From: Lentibacillus saliphilus | Lineage (GTDB): Bacteria > Bacillota > Bacilli > Bacillales > Amphibacillaceae | Assembly (NCBI RefSeq): GCF_019093865.1 | Contig: NZ_JABJXD010000004.1 | Coordinates: 62,001 to 126,000, forward strand | Direction of reading: 5' to 3' | DNA length: 64,000 nt | Part shown: positions 16,081 through 24,941 of the stretch, in pieces | Numbering within the stretch: the first letter of the stretch is position 1 | Layout of the letters: each line of letters opens with the position of its first letter | Translations under genes and position numbers: made by a program | Notes under the pieces: model-generated | Told to the model about the DNA's origin: nothing | The model's database searches: none | What the model saw: the letters and a program-made list of their open reading frames with translations, nothing else

Positions 16081-19000
16081 TTAGCTCATTGTATGTCTGA
16101 TTCTTCTAAAGACAAGTAAGCCTCCCCCGACAAGTATCATGATCAAGCCGATGGCTAACACTGTGTAATAAGGTGTTGCTGTTTTTGGTAATGTTTCAGC
16201 TTTGGTGTCGGTCTCTTTTTCCTCAGATTTACCTTCATCGTTACCTTTATCCTTATCTGATGTTTTGTCAGATTGCTCTTCATCCTCTGTTTCTTCTTCA
16301 GGTTGCTCTTCGTTATCATCCTGTTCCTCATCCAAGTCATCTTCTTCTTCCACAATGACGGTGGTCGTTGCGACGAGCTCATCAGGATTCGTGATCCCTT
16401 CAGGAAGAATGAGATCACCAGTAAATTCATAATCTCCTGGCTGTTCAGGGTCATACATCGGTGTTGCATCGTCCCAATTGACGTCTACGAACGTTGTTGA
16501 GCCATCGTCTAGAGTGACTTCAACCTTATCAGGAAGCGCAAGCTCATCTTGCTCTGTCCCATAGCTTACTGTTATAGAATCAAGCTCTTCAACACCTGTG
16601 ATTTCACTTGGAATAACACCCTGAAATTCATATGCGCCCATGTCAACGATTTGATTTTTCACACGATCATTTCCAGCTAAGTCAACAAGGATATTTTCAG
16701 GTATAGCCTCATTGTTACCAGCTTTTATTGCTGGAGAATCTGCTTCCAGTGTATACTCATCAGCCGAGGCGTCTGTAAACATTGGATCTAAATCTAAGTT
16801 ATTGCCACCGTCTATTCCATAATCAGCATCCCAAGCGTCACTTCCACCGGAGCCTTCAATTAAACTGTAACTGATTTGTGTGACAGCATTATTGATGTTA
16901 TAAATGCTCTCACCATGGTTGCCCCAAATAATTGAGTTTTCAATGATCGTTTCTGGATGTGCGTTTGTTGTTCCTCCTGCATATATTCCATGGCCAGATC
17001 TACCTGCATTGTTATCTGTAATGGTTGTATTGATAAATGTGCTTTGGCTATCATCGGAAATGTATACCGCGCCACCTTTACCACTACTAGGTGAGTCAGG
17101 GTCATATATGGCTTTATTATCATGCATTAATACGTTCACGAACGTTGGAGAGCTGTTATACATATACAAGCCTCCTCCGTAAAGCGCTCCGTTCCCATGA
17201 ATGGTTACATTTTTAATAAAAGGCTCACTAGAAGAGTAGTTGGCAATTGCACCACCATACGTTGCTTCGTTCCTGAAAAACTGTACACGCTCTAAATGCG
17301 GCGAACCACTCGCGTTGGCCATCGCACCTCCAGACCCCAATGACATGTTGCCCGTAAACAAAACGTCTGTTAATGTCGGGCTAGCACCAAAATTGTATAA
17401 TGCCCCACCGCCATTTTCAGCCCTGTTATCTTTAAAGGTTACATTTCTTATGGTCGGATTTGCATTTCTGTTATGCATGCCCCCACCATATTGATGATCA
17501 CTATTTTGTCCATCTGCAAAACCTTTTGTAATCGTAACGCCATCTAACACTGCCGTATCATTTAAAGTGGCCTGAGAATATCTATGATTAAACACATGAT
17601 AGGCACGTTTAGAGGGTTCGTATTCACCACTTAAAATCGTTTCATAAATCTTAGGGTTACGCTCAGACATGGTCGGGTCCCCATTTGCTGGGAAACCGCC
17701 GTAAATTGTGACGTCGTTTTTCATTTGGAATGTTTTCGTTCGTTCATCGTTTTCATCTAATGCTCTTGTTGGCACATACGTACCTGCTGCAATCCATATT
17801 TCGTCACCGGCTGTTGCAATATCTAAAGCTTCTTGCAACGTACCGAATGCATCAGCCCAGCTTACACCGTAACCGTTTGATCCTTCTTTTACATAAATGG
17901 TCCCTTCAGGAATAGGTGTCGGAGGTGCGGGTGGTGCATTAAATTGCAAATGAGGATACTGTCCGTTATGAATGCCCCAGATGGAAGTGAAGTCCCAATT
18001 ATCATACGTGCTAACGTCCTGCATCTCTGCTGTCGTTTTTCCTTCGCCTTTACCTTCATCATCCTGGCCGGTGGTTTCTTTATCGTAATAACTATTTTCA
18101 ACGTTTAACGTCGTACCACTCACGTGACCACCAATTAAACCACCACTATAATTTCGTCCTTCAACGACATTCCCAGCTGCATAGCTATTCACAACGTTTG
18201 TGGAATGTACCAATCCGATTAAGCCACCAATATAAATGTTGCTTCCTTCCACTGTTCCAGTTGCAAAACTGTTTTGAATGAGACTATCGGTTGTTCTTCC
18301 GATTAATCCTCCAGCTTTATCTGTGCTAGATACATAACCTGTTGCGTAGCTTTCTGTTGTAGTACTCCCGGTATGAAATCCCACAAGACCACCGACATTA
18401 TCCGATCCTGACACTGCGCCAGTGGCATAGCTATTTTCGAATTCACTTCCCCGAGTGTATCCGACAAGACCACCGACGTGTCTGTCACCTGTAATCTCTC
18501 CCGTTGCAAAGCTGTCTTTAATGAGAACGTCACTTAGCGCATTCCCGATAAGGCCGCCAACATTGTTCTCACCCGCAACTTCACTTGTAGAAGAAGCATT
18601 GGAAATCGTGCTACCATGTAAAAATCCAACCAACCCACCAATATCACCAGTTCCACCAGTGCCACTCACCGTTCCTGATGTAGAACTGTTAAGAACTGCA
18701 CTGCTGTTTGTGTAATGACCAATTAATCCGCCGACTTTATCATCACCCGTTATGTTAGCAGAAACAACAGTTACATCGTCAACCGTTGTGAAAATACCTG
18801 TTCCGATGAGTGCGCCAACTTGGTCTCTTCCTGTTACTTCCACATTTTCAAGTGTGACATTTCGTATCACGGCCCCACTCGTGTAAGAGAACAGACCTAC
18901 TTCATCACTACCATATCTATAAATGTTTAGATTACGAATGGTATGCCCGTTCCCATCAAATGTCCCCATAAATGGGCTAGAACGTTCTCCAAGTGGAACC

Positions 19001-19641
19001 CACCATCCATCGCCATTAATGGTGGAAAGATCAATATCGTTCATGAGGATGTATTGTCCCCTTAAGTTATCCCGAATGTTGTTTAAGTCCTCTGCTGTAT
19101 GGATTTCGATAGGTTCTGTTGATGCAGGCGTTTTGGGCTGAATGTCTTTGCGATCAGCCACGTCATGAGAGCTTTTTAATGTTTGTGCTTGATTGTTAGA
19201 GGTTGACGTTGCGTCTTTGGTGTTTGCGTCATCCGCAGTGGTTTCTGTTCCTTCTGACGTATCTGTCGTATGATCTGCGTTGTCTGCTTCTTTACCTGTG
19301 CTCTCTAAATCAGTCGAATCACTTAACGTCTCGTCAGCATCAGCCACATCTTCCAATTCTTCAGTGCTAGCGTCGGTGTCTTCTTCATCAAGTGGTGGAT
19401 CTGTTTCATCGTTTGCTTGATTCTCGTCTGATTGTTCAGCGTCATCTTCACCCTCAGCTGTTTCTGGATTTTCCTCACTTTGTGGATCAATGTGCTCGGT
19501 CGTGTCATGGTTTTCATCTGTTTCTGCATGCACATAGGTTATTCCCTGAAGTGATGGGAGGAGAGACCCGATGACGAGAATCGTACAAAAAAAGATCAAT
19601 AGGTTTTTGGATAACTTGATCTGTTTTGTTTTCCCAAACAT
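16081..19641 (-). CDS. LPXTG cell-wall-anchored protein with GLUG repeats and beta-helix
   Basis: Large sortase-anchored surface protein (1186 aa). A signal peptide occupies about residues 1-39; 40-165 is an acidic Glu/Asp/Thr-rich stalk; about 205-540 holds many GLUG-type repeats (forms of VGGLVG / IGGLIG followed by NSYATG); about 585-990 is a right-handed beta-helix region of the kind with YGGG and NRA.N.GGA rungs; about 1005-1085 is a bacterial Ig-like domain; then an acidic linker. The sorting signal is LPKTA at 1151-1155, a hydrophobic helix and the tail RRIRH. GLUG and beta-helix folds often serve adhesion or polysaccharide contact, which is inference here. No sortase lies in the window. 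The strong acidity suits a salty or alkaline surface. Confidence 0.92.
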   Translation of the reverse strand: MFGKTKQIKLSKNLLIFFCTILVIGSLLPSLQGITYVHAETDENHDTTEHIDPQSEENPETAEGEDDAEQSDENQANDETDPPLDEEDTDASTEELEDVADADETLSDSTDLESTGKEADNADHTTDTSEGTETTADDANTKDATSTSNNQAQTLKSSHDVADRKDIQPKTPASTEPIEIHTAEDLNNIRDNLRGQYILMNDIDLSTINGDGWWVPLGERSSPFMGTFDGNGHTIRNLNIYRYGSDEVGLFSYTSGAVIRNVTLENVEVTGRDQVGALIGTGIFTTVDDVTVVSANITGDDKVGGLIGHYTNSSAVLNSSTSGTVSGTGGTGDIGGLVGFLHGSTISNASSTSEVAGENNVGGLIGNALSDVLIKDSFATGEITGDRHVGGLVGYTRGSEFENSYATGAVSGSDNVGGLVGFHTGSTTTESYATGYVSSTDKAGGLIGRTTDSLIQNSFATGTVEGSNIYIGGLIGLVHSTNVVNSYAAGNVVEGRNYSGGLIGGHVSGTTLNVENSYYDKETTGQDDEGKGEGKTTAEMQDVSTYDNWDFTSIWGIHNGQYPHLQFNAPPAPPTPIPEGTIYVKEGSNGYGVSWADAFGTLQEALDIATAGDEIWIAAGTYVPTRALDENDERTKTFQMKNDVTIYGGFPANGDPTMSERNPKIYETILSGEYEPSKRAYHVFNHRYSQATLNDTAVLDGVTITKGFADGQNSDHQYGGGMHNRNANPTIRNVTFKDNRAENGGGALYNFGASPTLTDVLFTGNMSLGSGGAMANASGSPHLERVQFFRNEATYGGAIANYSSSEPFIKNVTIHGNGALYGGGLYMYNSSPTFVNVLMHDNKAIYDPDSPSSGKGGAVYISDDSQSTFINTTITDNNAGRSGHGIYAGGTTNAHPETIIENSIIWGNHGESIYNINNAVTQISYSLIEGSGGSDAWDADYGIDGGNNLDLDPMFTDASADEYTLEADSPAIKAGNNEAIPENILVDLAGNDRVKNQIVDMGAYEFQGVIPSEITGVEELDSITVSYGTEQDELALPDKVEVTLDDGSTTFVDVNWDDATPMYDPEQPGDYEFTGDLILPEGITNPDELVATTTVIVEEEDDLDEEQDDNEEQPEEETEDEEQSDKTSDKDKGNDEGKSEEKETDTKAETLPKTATPYYTVLAIGLIMILVGGGLLVFRRIRHTMS

Positions 19642-19686
19642 TTTTACACCTCGTTATTCAGTTTTTAGTTTTACTAGATTACTAGT

Positions 19687-19731
19687 TAGCGACTTAATCG
19701 CTATTAATAGAGTAGGTGAGATAACCTACTC
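19687..19731 (-). promoter_or_regulatory. Two adjacent inverted repeats before the LPXTG gene
   Basis: TAGCGA-N5-TCGCTA (19687-19703) and GAGTAGGT-N6-ACCTACTC (19710-19731) lie 46-90 bp upstream of the start codon. They may be operators or leader hairpins. No regulator can be assigned. Confidence 0.5.
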
Positions 19732-19843
19732 TTCTTAGAACGCCCCCCTTCATAGCGAGATGTGGCTATGATACTGATATTAAGCAACCAATGTTAACAC
19801 TAGGTTAAATAGACTTAAAAACATTCAGACCACTAACGCGACA

Positions 19844-19881
19844 TGCAAAAAAAGCCATGAACGTCGAAACGTATCATGGCT
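19844..19881 (-). terminator. Terminator of the hybrid histidine kinase gene
   Basis: On the minus strand AGCCATGA (19881-19874) pairs with TCATGGCT (19860-19853), followed by TTTTTT. Confidence 0.88.
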
Positions 19882-19908
19882 CATGCAATAGGCATCCTGG
19901 GAAATATG

Positions 19909-22900
19909 TTATTGTTCGTTTGCAGATCGGAACATGACGGGAAGATCAATGTAAAAGGTTGTTCCTTTATTAACGGTGCTTGCAACATGAATAGAACCTT
20001 TATGACTGTGGATAATTTCTTTTGCAATTGTGAGTCCTAGTCCTGTTCCATTCTTATGTTCTTCAGAGAAAGGGCCTTTGTAAAATCGTTCAAATATATA
20101 TGGTATGTCATCCTCTTTAATCCCTATGCCATTGTCGTGAACTTCAATGTTTAGACGGCCTTTTTCATCGTCTATGATGGCGTGAATGGATATACATCCG
20201 TTATGCTCAGATGTGTTTTTAATGGCGTTCGATATTAAATTGGAAAAAACTTGATCCATTCGTTCAATGTCAATGACACATATGGCGTGTTCGCTGTTAG
20301 GAGGGAGGTCTATTCTGTTAAATGTTCTATTTCCTTGTAATACTGCGAACTCACATTTGTTATAGAGCTGATCTAACCATTTGCCCACCGGGACTTCTTT
20401 CATGTTTAAAGTGGCTTTTCCTGCTTCGAGCTTAGACAGATCGAATAAATCACTGACTAATCGATTTAGGACGTTGATTTTATCAAATACTAACTGATTG
20501 TAGTGACCATCATTCAAAGCAACGACACCTTTTTGTAAGGATTGCACATAACCATGGATCAGCGTAATAGGCGTACCCAATTCATGCGCAATATTAGCTA
20601 ATAGCTGACGTCTGGAATCGGCCATGTCGATGAGTTCTTTGTTCATTTCTTGAAGCTCGTCATTTGCAATCTTGAGTGCTTCTGTTCGCTTTTGAACCTT
20701 CTCCTCCAAGTGTATATTCATTTGAATGAGCTCCTGGTTCAGTGCCCTCATTTGTACGAGCGTTTTGACACGCGAGAGTAGTTCTTGTTTTTCACAAGGC
20801 TTAACCAAATAGTCGTTCGCTCCTGCTTCAAAGGCGGCGATCGTATCTTGAAGCTGATTCTTTGCGGTAAGCATTAATATTGGTAATTCCATCAAAGAAT
20901 GTTTTTGTCGTATGAGGTGGCACACGTCATATCCCGACATATGAGGCATCATAATGTCTAGTATGACGAGATCGATCTCTTGTTCTTCAACAATTCGTAA
21001 AGCTTCTTCTCCATTAAAAACTGGTATAACATCATAACCTTCTAGCACAAGCTGATTCATTAACACTTGAAGATTGACGGCTTCATCATCTGTAATCAGT
21101 ATCCGTGTTGTGTTTTCAGAGACGTCCTGGACAGGTTTACGTATCGCTTCAGTTTTGGAAAAATGTAATGGTTCCATTGTGACGGTAGCTTCTTTGGTCC
21201 ATTGCTGCTTATCTGAGTAGATCGGTAGCATTACAGAAAAGGTTGATCCTTTTCCGAGCTTCGAGTCTACGGTTAAACGTCCCCCATGTAGATCGACTAG
21301 CCGTTTTGTAATGCTAAGTCCAATACCCGTTCCACCGACACTTCTTGAAATAGAGTGATCTACTTGTTGGAAAGGATTGAATATGTTTTTGCGCTCCCTT
21401 TCAGGTATGCCTTTTCCCGTGTCCGACACACTGATTTGCATCCCACCATCGGTAACCGTCGCCGTAATGGTGATGGTTCCATTGTCTGTGTACTTAATCG
21501 CATTATCTAGTAGGTTATACAAAATTTGTTGGAGGCGATTTTCGTCTGCGAATACGGGAGGTAATGTTTCATCTAAGTTTTTTATTAGTTTAATAGGCTT
21601 GTTTTTGATAAGTGGTTTGGACACGGTGATCACGATATCAACAATGGCTTCAACATAGACGGGTTTCAGTTGTAGTTCAAGCGCGTCATATTTCAGCTTC
21701 GAGAAGTCTAATATGTCATTGACTAAATGTGTGAGTCTGTTTCCGCTTGTAATGAGCATTGAAAGCTGTTCCTTCATCTCAGTGGAGGCCTTTCCAGCGA
21801 TGCCATCACGCAACGACTCGGCGATTCCGATCATACCATATAGCGGTGTACGCAGCTCATGGGATGTGACCGCTAGGAATTCATCCTTTAAAGTATCCAC
21901 CTTTTTTAAGTTTTCCATTGCAAGTGATTGGCTGTCTTTCGCTTGTTTTTCTGCTGCTTCTTTTTCCGTACGCATGATCTTTATTTTATCTGCTAGAGCG
22001 AAGGAGAGAAGGACAACTTCAGCAACGAGTGCGCCTTGACCAGCATATTCTGTGAGTAATGAGTAAGGTAAGACAACAGACCGTTCTAGTATTGTTATGA
22101 ATACGCCGGTTAAAAAGATGAGCCAACCGATAATATAAAAGCGCGCTTGCCGAGCACCTCTCTTCAAACACATAAACGCAACGACTAGCACAGTAACAAA
22201 AGTTGAAAAAGCACCTATGACCATAAAGTTGAGAGCGGTATAATGCGAAACAGGTAACAACAACAAGGTGAAGCCATTTAAAGTCATCAGTCCATAAGCA
22301 ATATATTTATATGAGGGAATATATTGATCAACATCTAAAAAGCGTCTTGTAAATATGAGTATGAATATACAAGCTAAGCTTACCCAGGTGGGTGTCGCAA
22401 TCAAATTCCACTCTGGAGCATTAGGCCACACATATTGAAATCCTAAACCGTTAATAGAAAGCTTTCCCATCAACGTACAAGTGATCACAATGACGTAATA
22501 CAGATAGCTTTTTATTCGTAAGCTGATGTAAAGAAATAAATTATATACGATCATGACGAGTACGATGCCGTAGAAGAGCCCGAGTAGTAGGAATTCTACC
22601 TGTAACTTATCAAAAAATGCTTCGTTGTTCCATAGAATTATAGGTGGGTGCAAATCACCACCACCGAGTGCTTTTACATAAAAAGTTCTTTCTTCACCGG
22701 GATTTATTTGCAGGTTAAATATAAAATTACGGTGATTAATGTCTCGGTTATCAAACGGTAAATTGGCGCCTGCCATTTTGTGTTTTATGATTCCGTTATT
22801 TGTTTGTTCATAAATGTGTAACTCATAAATAAGGGGAAAAGCAAATTCAAGTAGCCAGTCACTGATTTCGGACTCATTGCGTATGTCAAATCGTAGCCAT

Positions 22901-23172
22901 GTCGCCGTCTCAAAAAAACCGCTCTCTTGTTCGATGTCTTCTGTAGGAATAAATTGATCATTCCACTTTCCAGATGTGACGTCGGTGATTGTGAGTTCGT
23001 TGTTTCGGTCTTTAATCATAGAAATGGCAGGGTACAAACTAAGTTTATCAGTAGAATCCGTTAGTGTGAGTGCTTCTTGCTTGGCTTCTTTTTCTGGCAA
23101 TGGAAAAGAAACGGCCGTTATTATAAATACCGTTAAGATCAGTAGCGTCTGTTTAATAGGTTTAGAAAACAT
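19909..23172 (-). CDS. 7TMR-DISM hybrid sensor kinase: kinase-receiver-kinase
   Basis: Membrane sensor of unusual build (1087 aa). After a signal segment (1-25) comes a 7TMR-DISM extracellular domain (about 45-185, jelly-roll type thought to bind carbohydrates), seven helices (about 190-395), a coiled coil, a first HisKA (His438 in TSHELRTPLYGM), HATPase with DNAIKY, DTGKGIP and GTGIGLS (about 545-650), a receiver domain (about 688-805, phospho-acceptor Asp739 in LVILDIMMPH, Lys in YLVKP), then a second HisKA (His863 in IAHELGTPITLI) and second HATPase (NAIKNT, DNGIGI, GTGLGL). No separate response regulator adjoins, so output may go through another gene. It lies next to the LPXTG gene, and both are bracketed by the 20-bp-period arrays. 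Confidence 0.93.
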   Translation of the reverse strand: MFSKPIKQTLLILTVFIITAVSFPLPEKEAKQEALTLTDSTDKLSLYPAISMIKDRNNELTITDVTSGKWNDQFIPTEDIEQESGFFETATWLRFDIRNESEISDWLLEFAFPLIYELHIYEQTNNGIIKHKMAGANLPFDNRDINHRNFIFNLQINPGEERTFYVKALGGGDLHPPIILWNNEAFFDKLQVEFLLLGLFYGIVLVMIVYNLFLYISLRIKSYLYYVIVITCTLMGKLSINGLGFQYVWPNAPEWNLIATPTWVSLACIFILIFTRRFLDVDQYIPSYKYIAYGLMTLNGFTLLLLPVSHYTALNFMVIGAFSTFVTVLVVAFMCLKRGARQARFYIIGWLIFLTGVFITILERSVVLPYSLLTEYAGQGALVAEVVLLSFALADKIKIMRTEKEAAEKQAKDSQSLAMENLKKVDTLKDEFLAVTSHELRTPLYGMIGIAESLRDGIAGKASTEMKEQLSMLITSGNRLTHLVNDILDFSKLKYDALELQLKPVYVEAIVDIVITVSKPLIKNKPIKLIKNLDETLPPVFADENRLQQILYNLLDNAIKYTDNGTITITATVTDGGMQISVSDTGKGIPERERKNIFNPFQQVDHSISRSVGGTGIGLSITKRLVDLHGGRLTVDSKLGKGSTFSVMLPIYSDKQQWTKEATVTMEPLHFSKTEAIRKPVQDVSENTTRILITDDEAVNLQVLMNQLVLEGYDVIPVFNGEEALRIVEEQEIDLVILDIMMPHMSGYDVCHLIRQKHSLMELPILMLTAKNQLQDTIAAFEAGANDYLVKPCEKQELLSRVKTLVQMRALNQELIQMNIHLEEKVQKRTEALKIANDELQEMNKELIDMADSRRQLLANIAHELGTPITLIHGYVQSLQKGVVALNDGHYNQLVFDKINVLNRLVSDLFDLSKLEAGKATLNMKEVPVGKWLDQLYNKCEFAVLQGNRTFNRIDLPPNSEHAICVIDIERMDQVFSNLISNAIKNTSEHNGCISIHAIIDDEKGRLNIEVHDNGIGIKEDDIPYIFERFYKGPFSEEHKNGTGLGLTIAKEIIHSHKGSIHVASTVNKGTTFYIDLPVMFRSANEQ

Positions 23173-23670
23173 AGGCGCTCATCCTTTTCTATAGGCATAT
23201 TTGTATGAAAGAAAATGAGTATGCATAGGGTTTAGGTGAATGTCTATGGTTGGTTAGATTCTCGGTTTACAAGGTGTTGTTTAGTCAGGAATTTATGTTG
23301 GGTGGATCATAGATGTGTTAGGGCGAGGAGAAACGTGTGTAAAAGTCGATGTGAGAAATCGCAATGATGACTGTTGCTAAAGATAAGTATATATACATTG
23401 TATGCGAATGCGATAGATTAATCTAGTTCATATTTGTGCATGGTTATGTATGGTCAGTGTGATGTTTATGTTTGGGGCAATCGTTTCTTTTTTAAATAAT
23501 TGTTGAATGTTTACCTGGACTTAACCTTGCGCATCTATAATGATGTCAATATTGCATAAGGAGGAGGACAGTAATTGTCCATGCAATGTGCGTCATGGAT
23601 AGATTCGTATGGATAGGTATACAGATGTGCAAGCACAAAAAAATTCAACAAATGGTAGAGGTGTTTAAAG
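23173..23670. other. 500-bp intergenic region with an orphan ribosome site
   Basis: Divergent gap between the hybrid kinase and lipoprotein genes. No gene-sized ORF has coding character. At 23558-23568 is AAGGAGGAGG, a perfect ribosome site, followed 7 nt later by a TTG (23575) that would open a 13-codon peptide ending at 23616, about 55 nt before the lipoprotein ATG. The rest shows nothing I recognise. Confidence 0.45.
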
Positions 23671-24237
23671 ATGAAATTTGTAAAAAAGGGTTCTTTTATA
23701 TTCGTCATTATGCTTTTGCTCAGTGGGTGTTTTAACATTCCAATTGGTGATGGCAATAAGTTGAAGTTATCAAAGGACGGTGTCACTGTAACGGATAAAG
23801 AGGGTCAGGAACATAGTGTTACGGTTGATGAGGACAATGAACAGGTTAAGGTGAAAGGCTTTGGTCAAGATGGTGAAGAAGCATCAGTGACAATTGGAAA
23901 TAATACAGAGATTCCAGATGCCTTTCCATCAGATATTCCATTGCCAGATGATGCAGAGGTTTTTCAAGCAAGTGAAATTCAAGAATTGGTGTCTGTTGGG
24001 TACGAGACGAAAGTGACCCCTGAGGAAATTGGTGAATTGTATGTTGGTTATTTAGAAGGCTCAGTATCTGGTGACTTTGATCAAGTCGTTGGTCAAAAAG
24101 AGAATGACTCTTATAGACATTATGCTGCTGATATGAAAGGTGGGTCAGTTAGTATTCGTGTGATAAACTCTCAAAAGTATGAAGGTGGATCGAATGTAAT
24201 CGTGATGTTTACAAAACAAAAGGATGATACAAATTAA
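23671..24237 (+). CDS. Predicted lipoprotein, unknown function
   Basis: Secreted lipoprotein (188 aa). The lipobox LLLSGC places the lipidated Cys at residue 20. The mature part begins with a short beta-rich repeat-like region (KLKLSKDGVTVTDKEGQEHS, then EASVTIG) and goes on to a domain with PSDIPLPDDAEVFQ and VIVMFTKQK, a pattern seen in many unnamed Bacillus lipoproteins. No catalytic motif is visible. Its ribosome site (TAGAGGTG) is modest. It lies alone, divergent from the hybrid kinase, with a terminator behind it. A role as a ligand-binding partner of the kinase is possible but unsupported beyond adjacency. Confidence 0.75.
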   Translation: MKFVKKGSFIFVIMLLLSGCFNIPIGDGNKLKLSKDGVTVTDKEGQEHSVTVDEDNEQVKVKGFGQDGEEASVTIGNNTEIPDAFPSDIPLPDDAEVFQASEIQELVSVGYETKVTPEEIGELYVGYLEGSVSGDFDQVVGQKENDSYRHYAADMKGGSVSIRVINSQKYEGGSNVIVMFTKQKDDTN

Positions 24238-24277
24238 CTAGGATAGGTTAATATTTATGATTTATATTGAACATGCG

Positions 24278-24310
24278 AAAAATCCGGGAGTGTTGACTTT
24301 CGGATTTTTT
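24278..24310 (+). terminator. Terminator after the lipoprotein gene
   Basis: AAAAATCCG pairs with CGGATTTTTT (24301-24310) around a 14-nt loop, ending in a T-run. Confidence 0.85.
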
Positions 24311-24617
24311 GTGGTGTTGAGTAAATGCTAGTTATGGAAAGTGGAAATCATGTGTTCATTGGCTATAATAGAAATTTTGTGTTGGGTGTATGTTCACCTT
24401 CATGAAGCGTTATCGTCAATAGAGATGGACCGGAGTCGGAGTATGACGTTGGTGGTCGCTTTTTGTGGTTAGCTGAGTGGGATCCTTGTAAGCAACTTCT
24501 TCACATTAAAGGATGAGGGAAGTCACCAAACAGATGTCCATCCGTTTTGGTTTTGTGGTTGAAGTGTAAAGAGATATCTAGGCTGGGGAGGTGCGGGCGG
24601 CGAGCGGCTAGGCTGGA
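24311..24617. other. Intergenic stretch without recognised genes
   Basis: About 300 bp between the terminator and the inverted 20-bp array. No ORF with a ribosome site was found. Near 24590 the plus strand reads GAGGTGCGGGCGGCGAGCG, which resembles the GGTGCGAGC-GAGCG header of the arrays at 15.3 kb but sits at the opposite end relative to the cores. Confidence 0.4.
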
Positions 24618-24765
24618 TATGCGGCGGATCTAGAGGTTATGCGGCTTTGGTTACTGTTATGCGGCACTTTTATGTGTTATGCGCGCGGATATCAATATAT
24701 GCGGACTGAATTGGATATATACGTTACTTTTATGTTTTATCCGTCTGAACTTTAATTTATGCGTT
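24618..24765 (-). repeat. Inverted array of eight 8-bp cores at 20-bp spacing
   Basis: On the plus strand, cores of the form TATGCGGC start at 24618, 24638, 24658, 24678, 24698, 24718, 24738 and 24758, exactly 20 bp apart (variants TATGCGCG, TATGCGGA, TATACGTT, TATCCGTC, TATGCGTT). This is the reverse complement of the GCCGCATA arrays at 15.28-15.97 kb, with the same count of eight and the same period, but unrelated 12-bp spacers. The outermost core, TATGCGTT followed by CGGCTC, mirrors the GAGCGCAAACGCATA opening of the other arrays. Confidence 0.88.
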
Positions 24766-24843
24766 CGGCTCAACATGTTAAATACTTCACATAATAATTG
24801 TTAGTAATTATTACCAGTACGGGTATTTTTGTCGACATTTTGA

Positions 24844-24855
24844 ACAACGCGTTGT
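24844..24855. promoter_or_regulatory. Perfect palindrome ACAACGCGTTGT upstream of the -35
   Basis: Twelve-bp perfect palindrome ending 5 bp before the -35 hexamer of the YeeE gene promoter. The place suits an activator or a second repressor. No known regulator is assigned. Confidence 0.5.
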
Positions 24856-24860
24856 GCATA

Positions 24861-24889
24861 TTGCTATTTAAACTCTACAGTTTTATAAT
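24861..24889 (+). promoter_or_regulatory. Promoter of the YeeE/YedE sulfur transporter gene
   Basis: TTGCTA (24861-24866), 17-nt spacer, TATAAT (24884-24889), 52 nt before the start codon. Spacing and -10 are ideal. Confidence 0.75.
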
Positions 24890-24894
24890 AAGAA

Positions 24895-24910
24895 TGTGAA
24901 ATATATCACA
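24895..24910. promoter_or_regulatory. Crp/Fnr-type box TGTGA-N6-TCACA over the transcription start
   Basis: TGTGA (24895-24899), AATATA, TCACA (24906-24910) is a perfect match to the Bacillus Fnr / E. coli Crp half-sites. It begins 6 nt after the -10, so it covers the expected start site. A protein bound there should repress. Confidence 0.65.
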
Positions 24911-24941
24911 AACTAAATGAACCTTAAAGGGGGACATCAAG

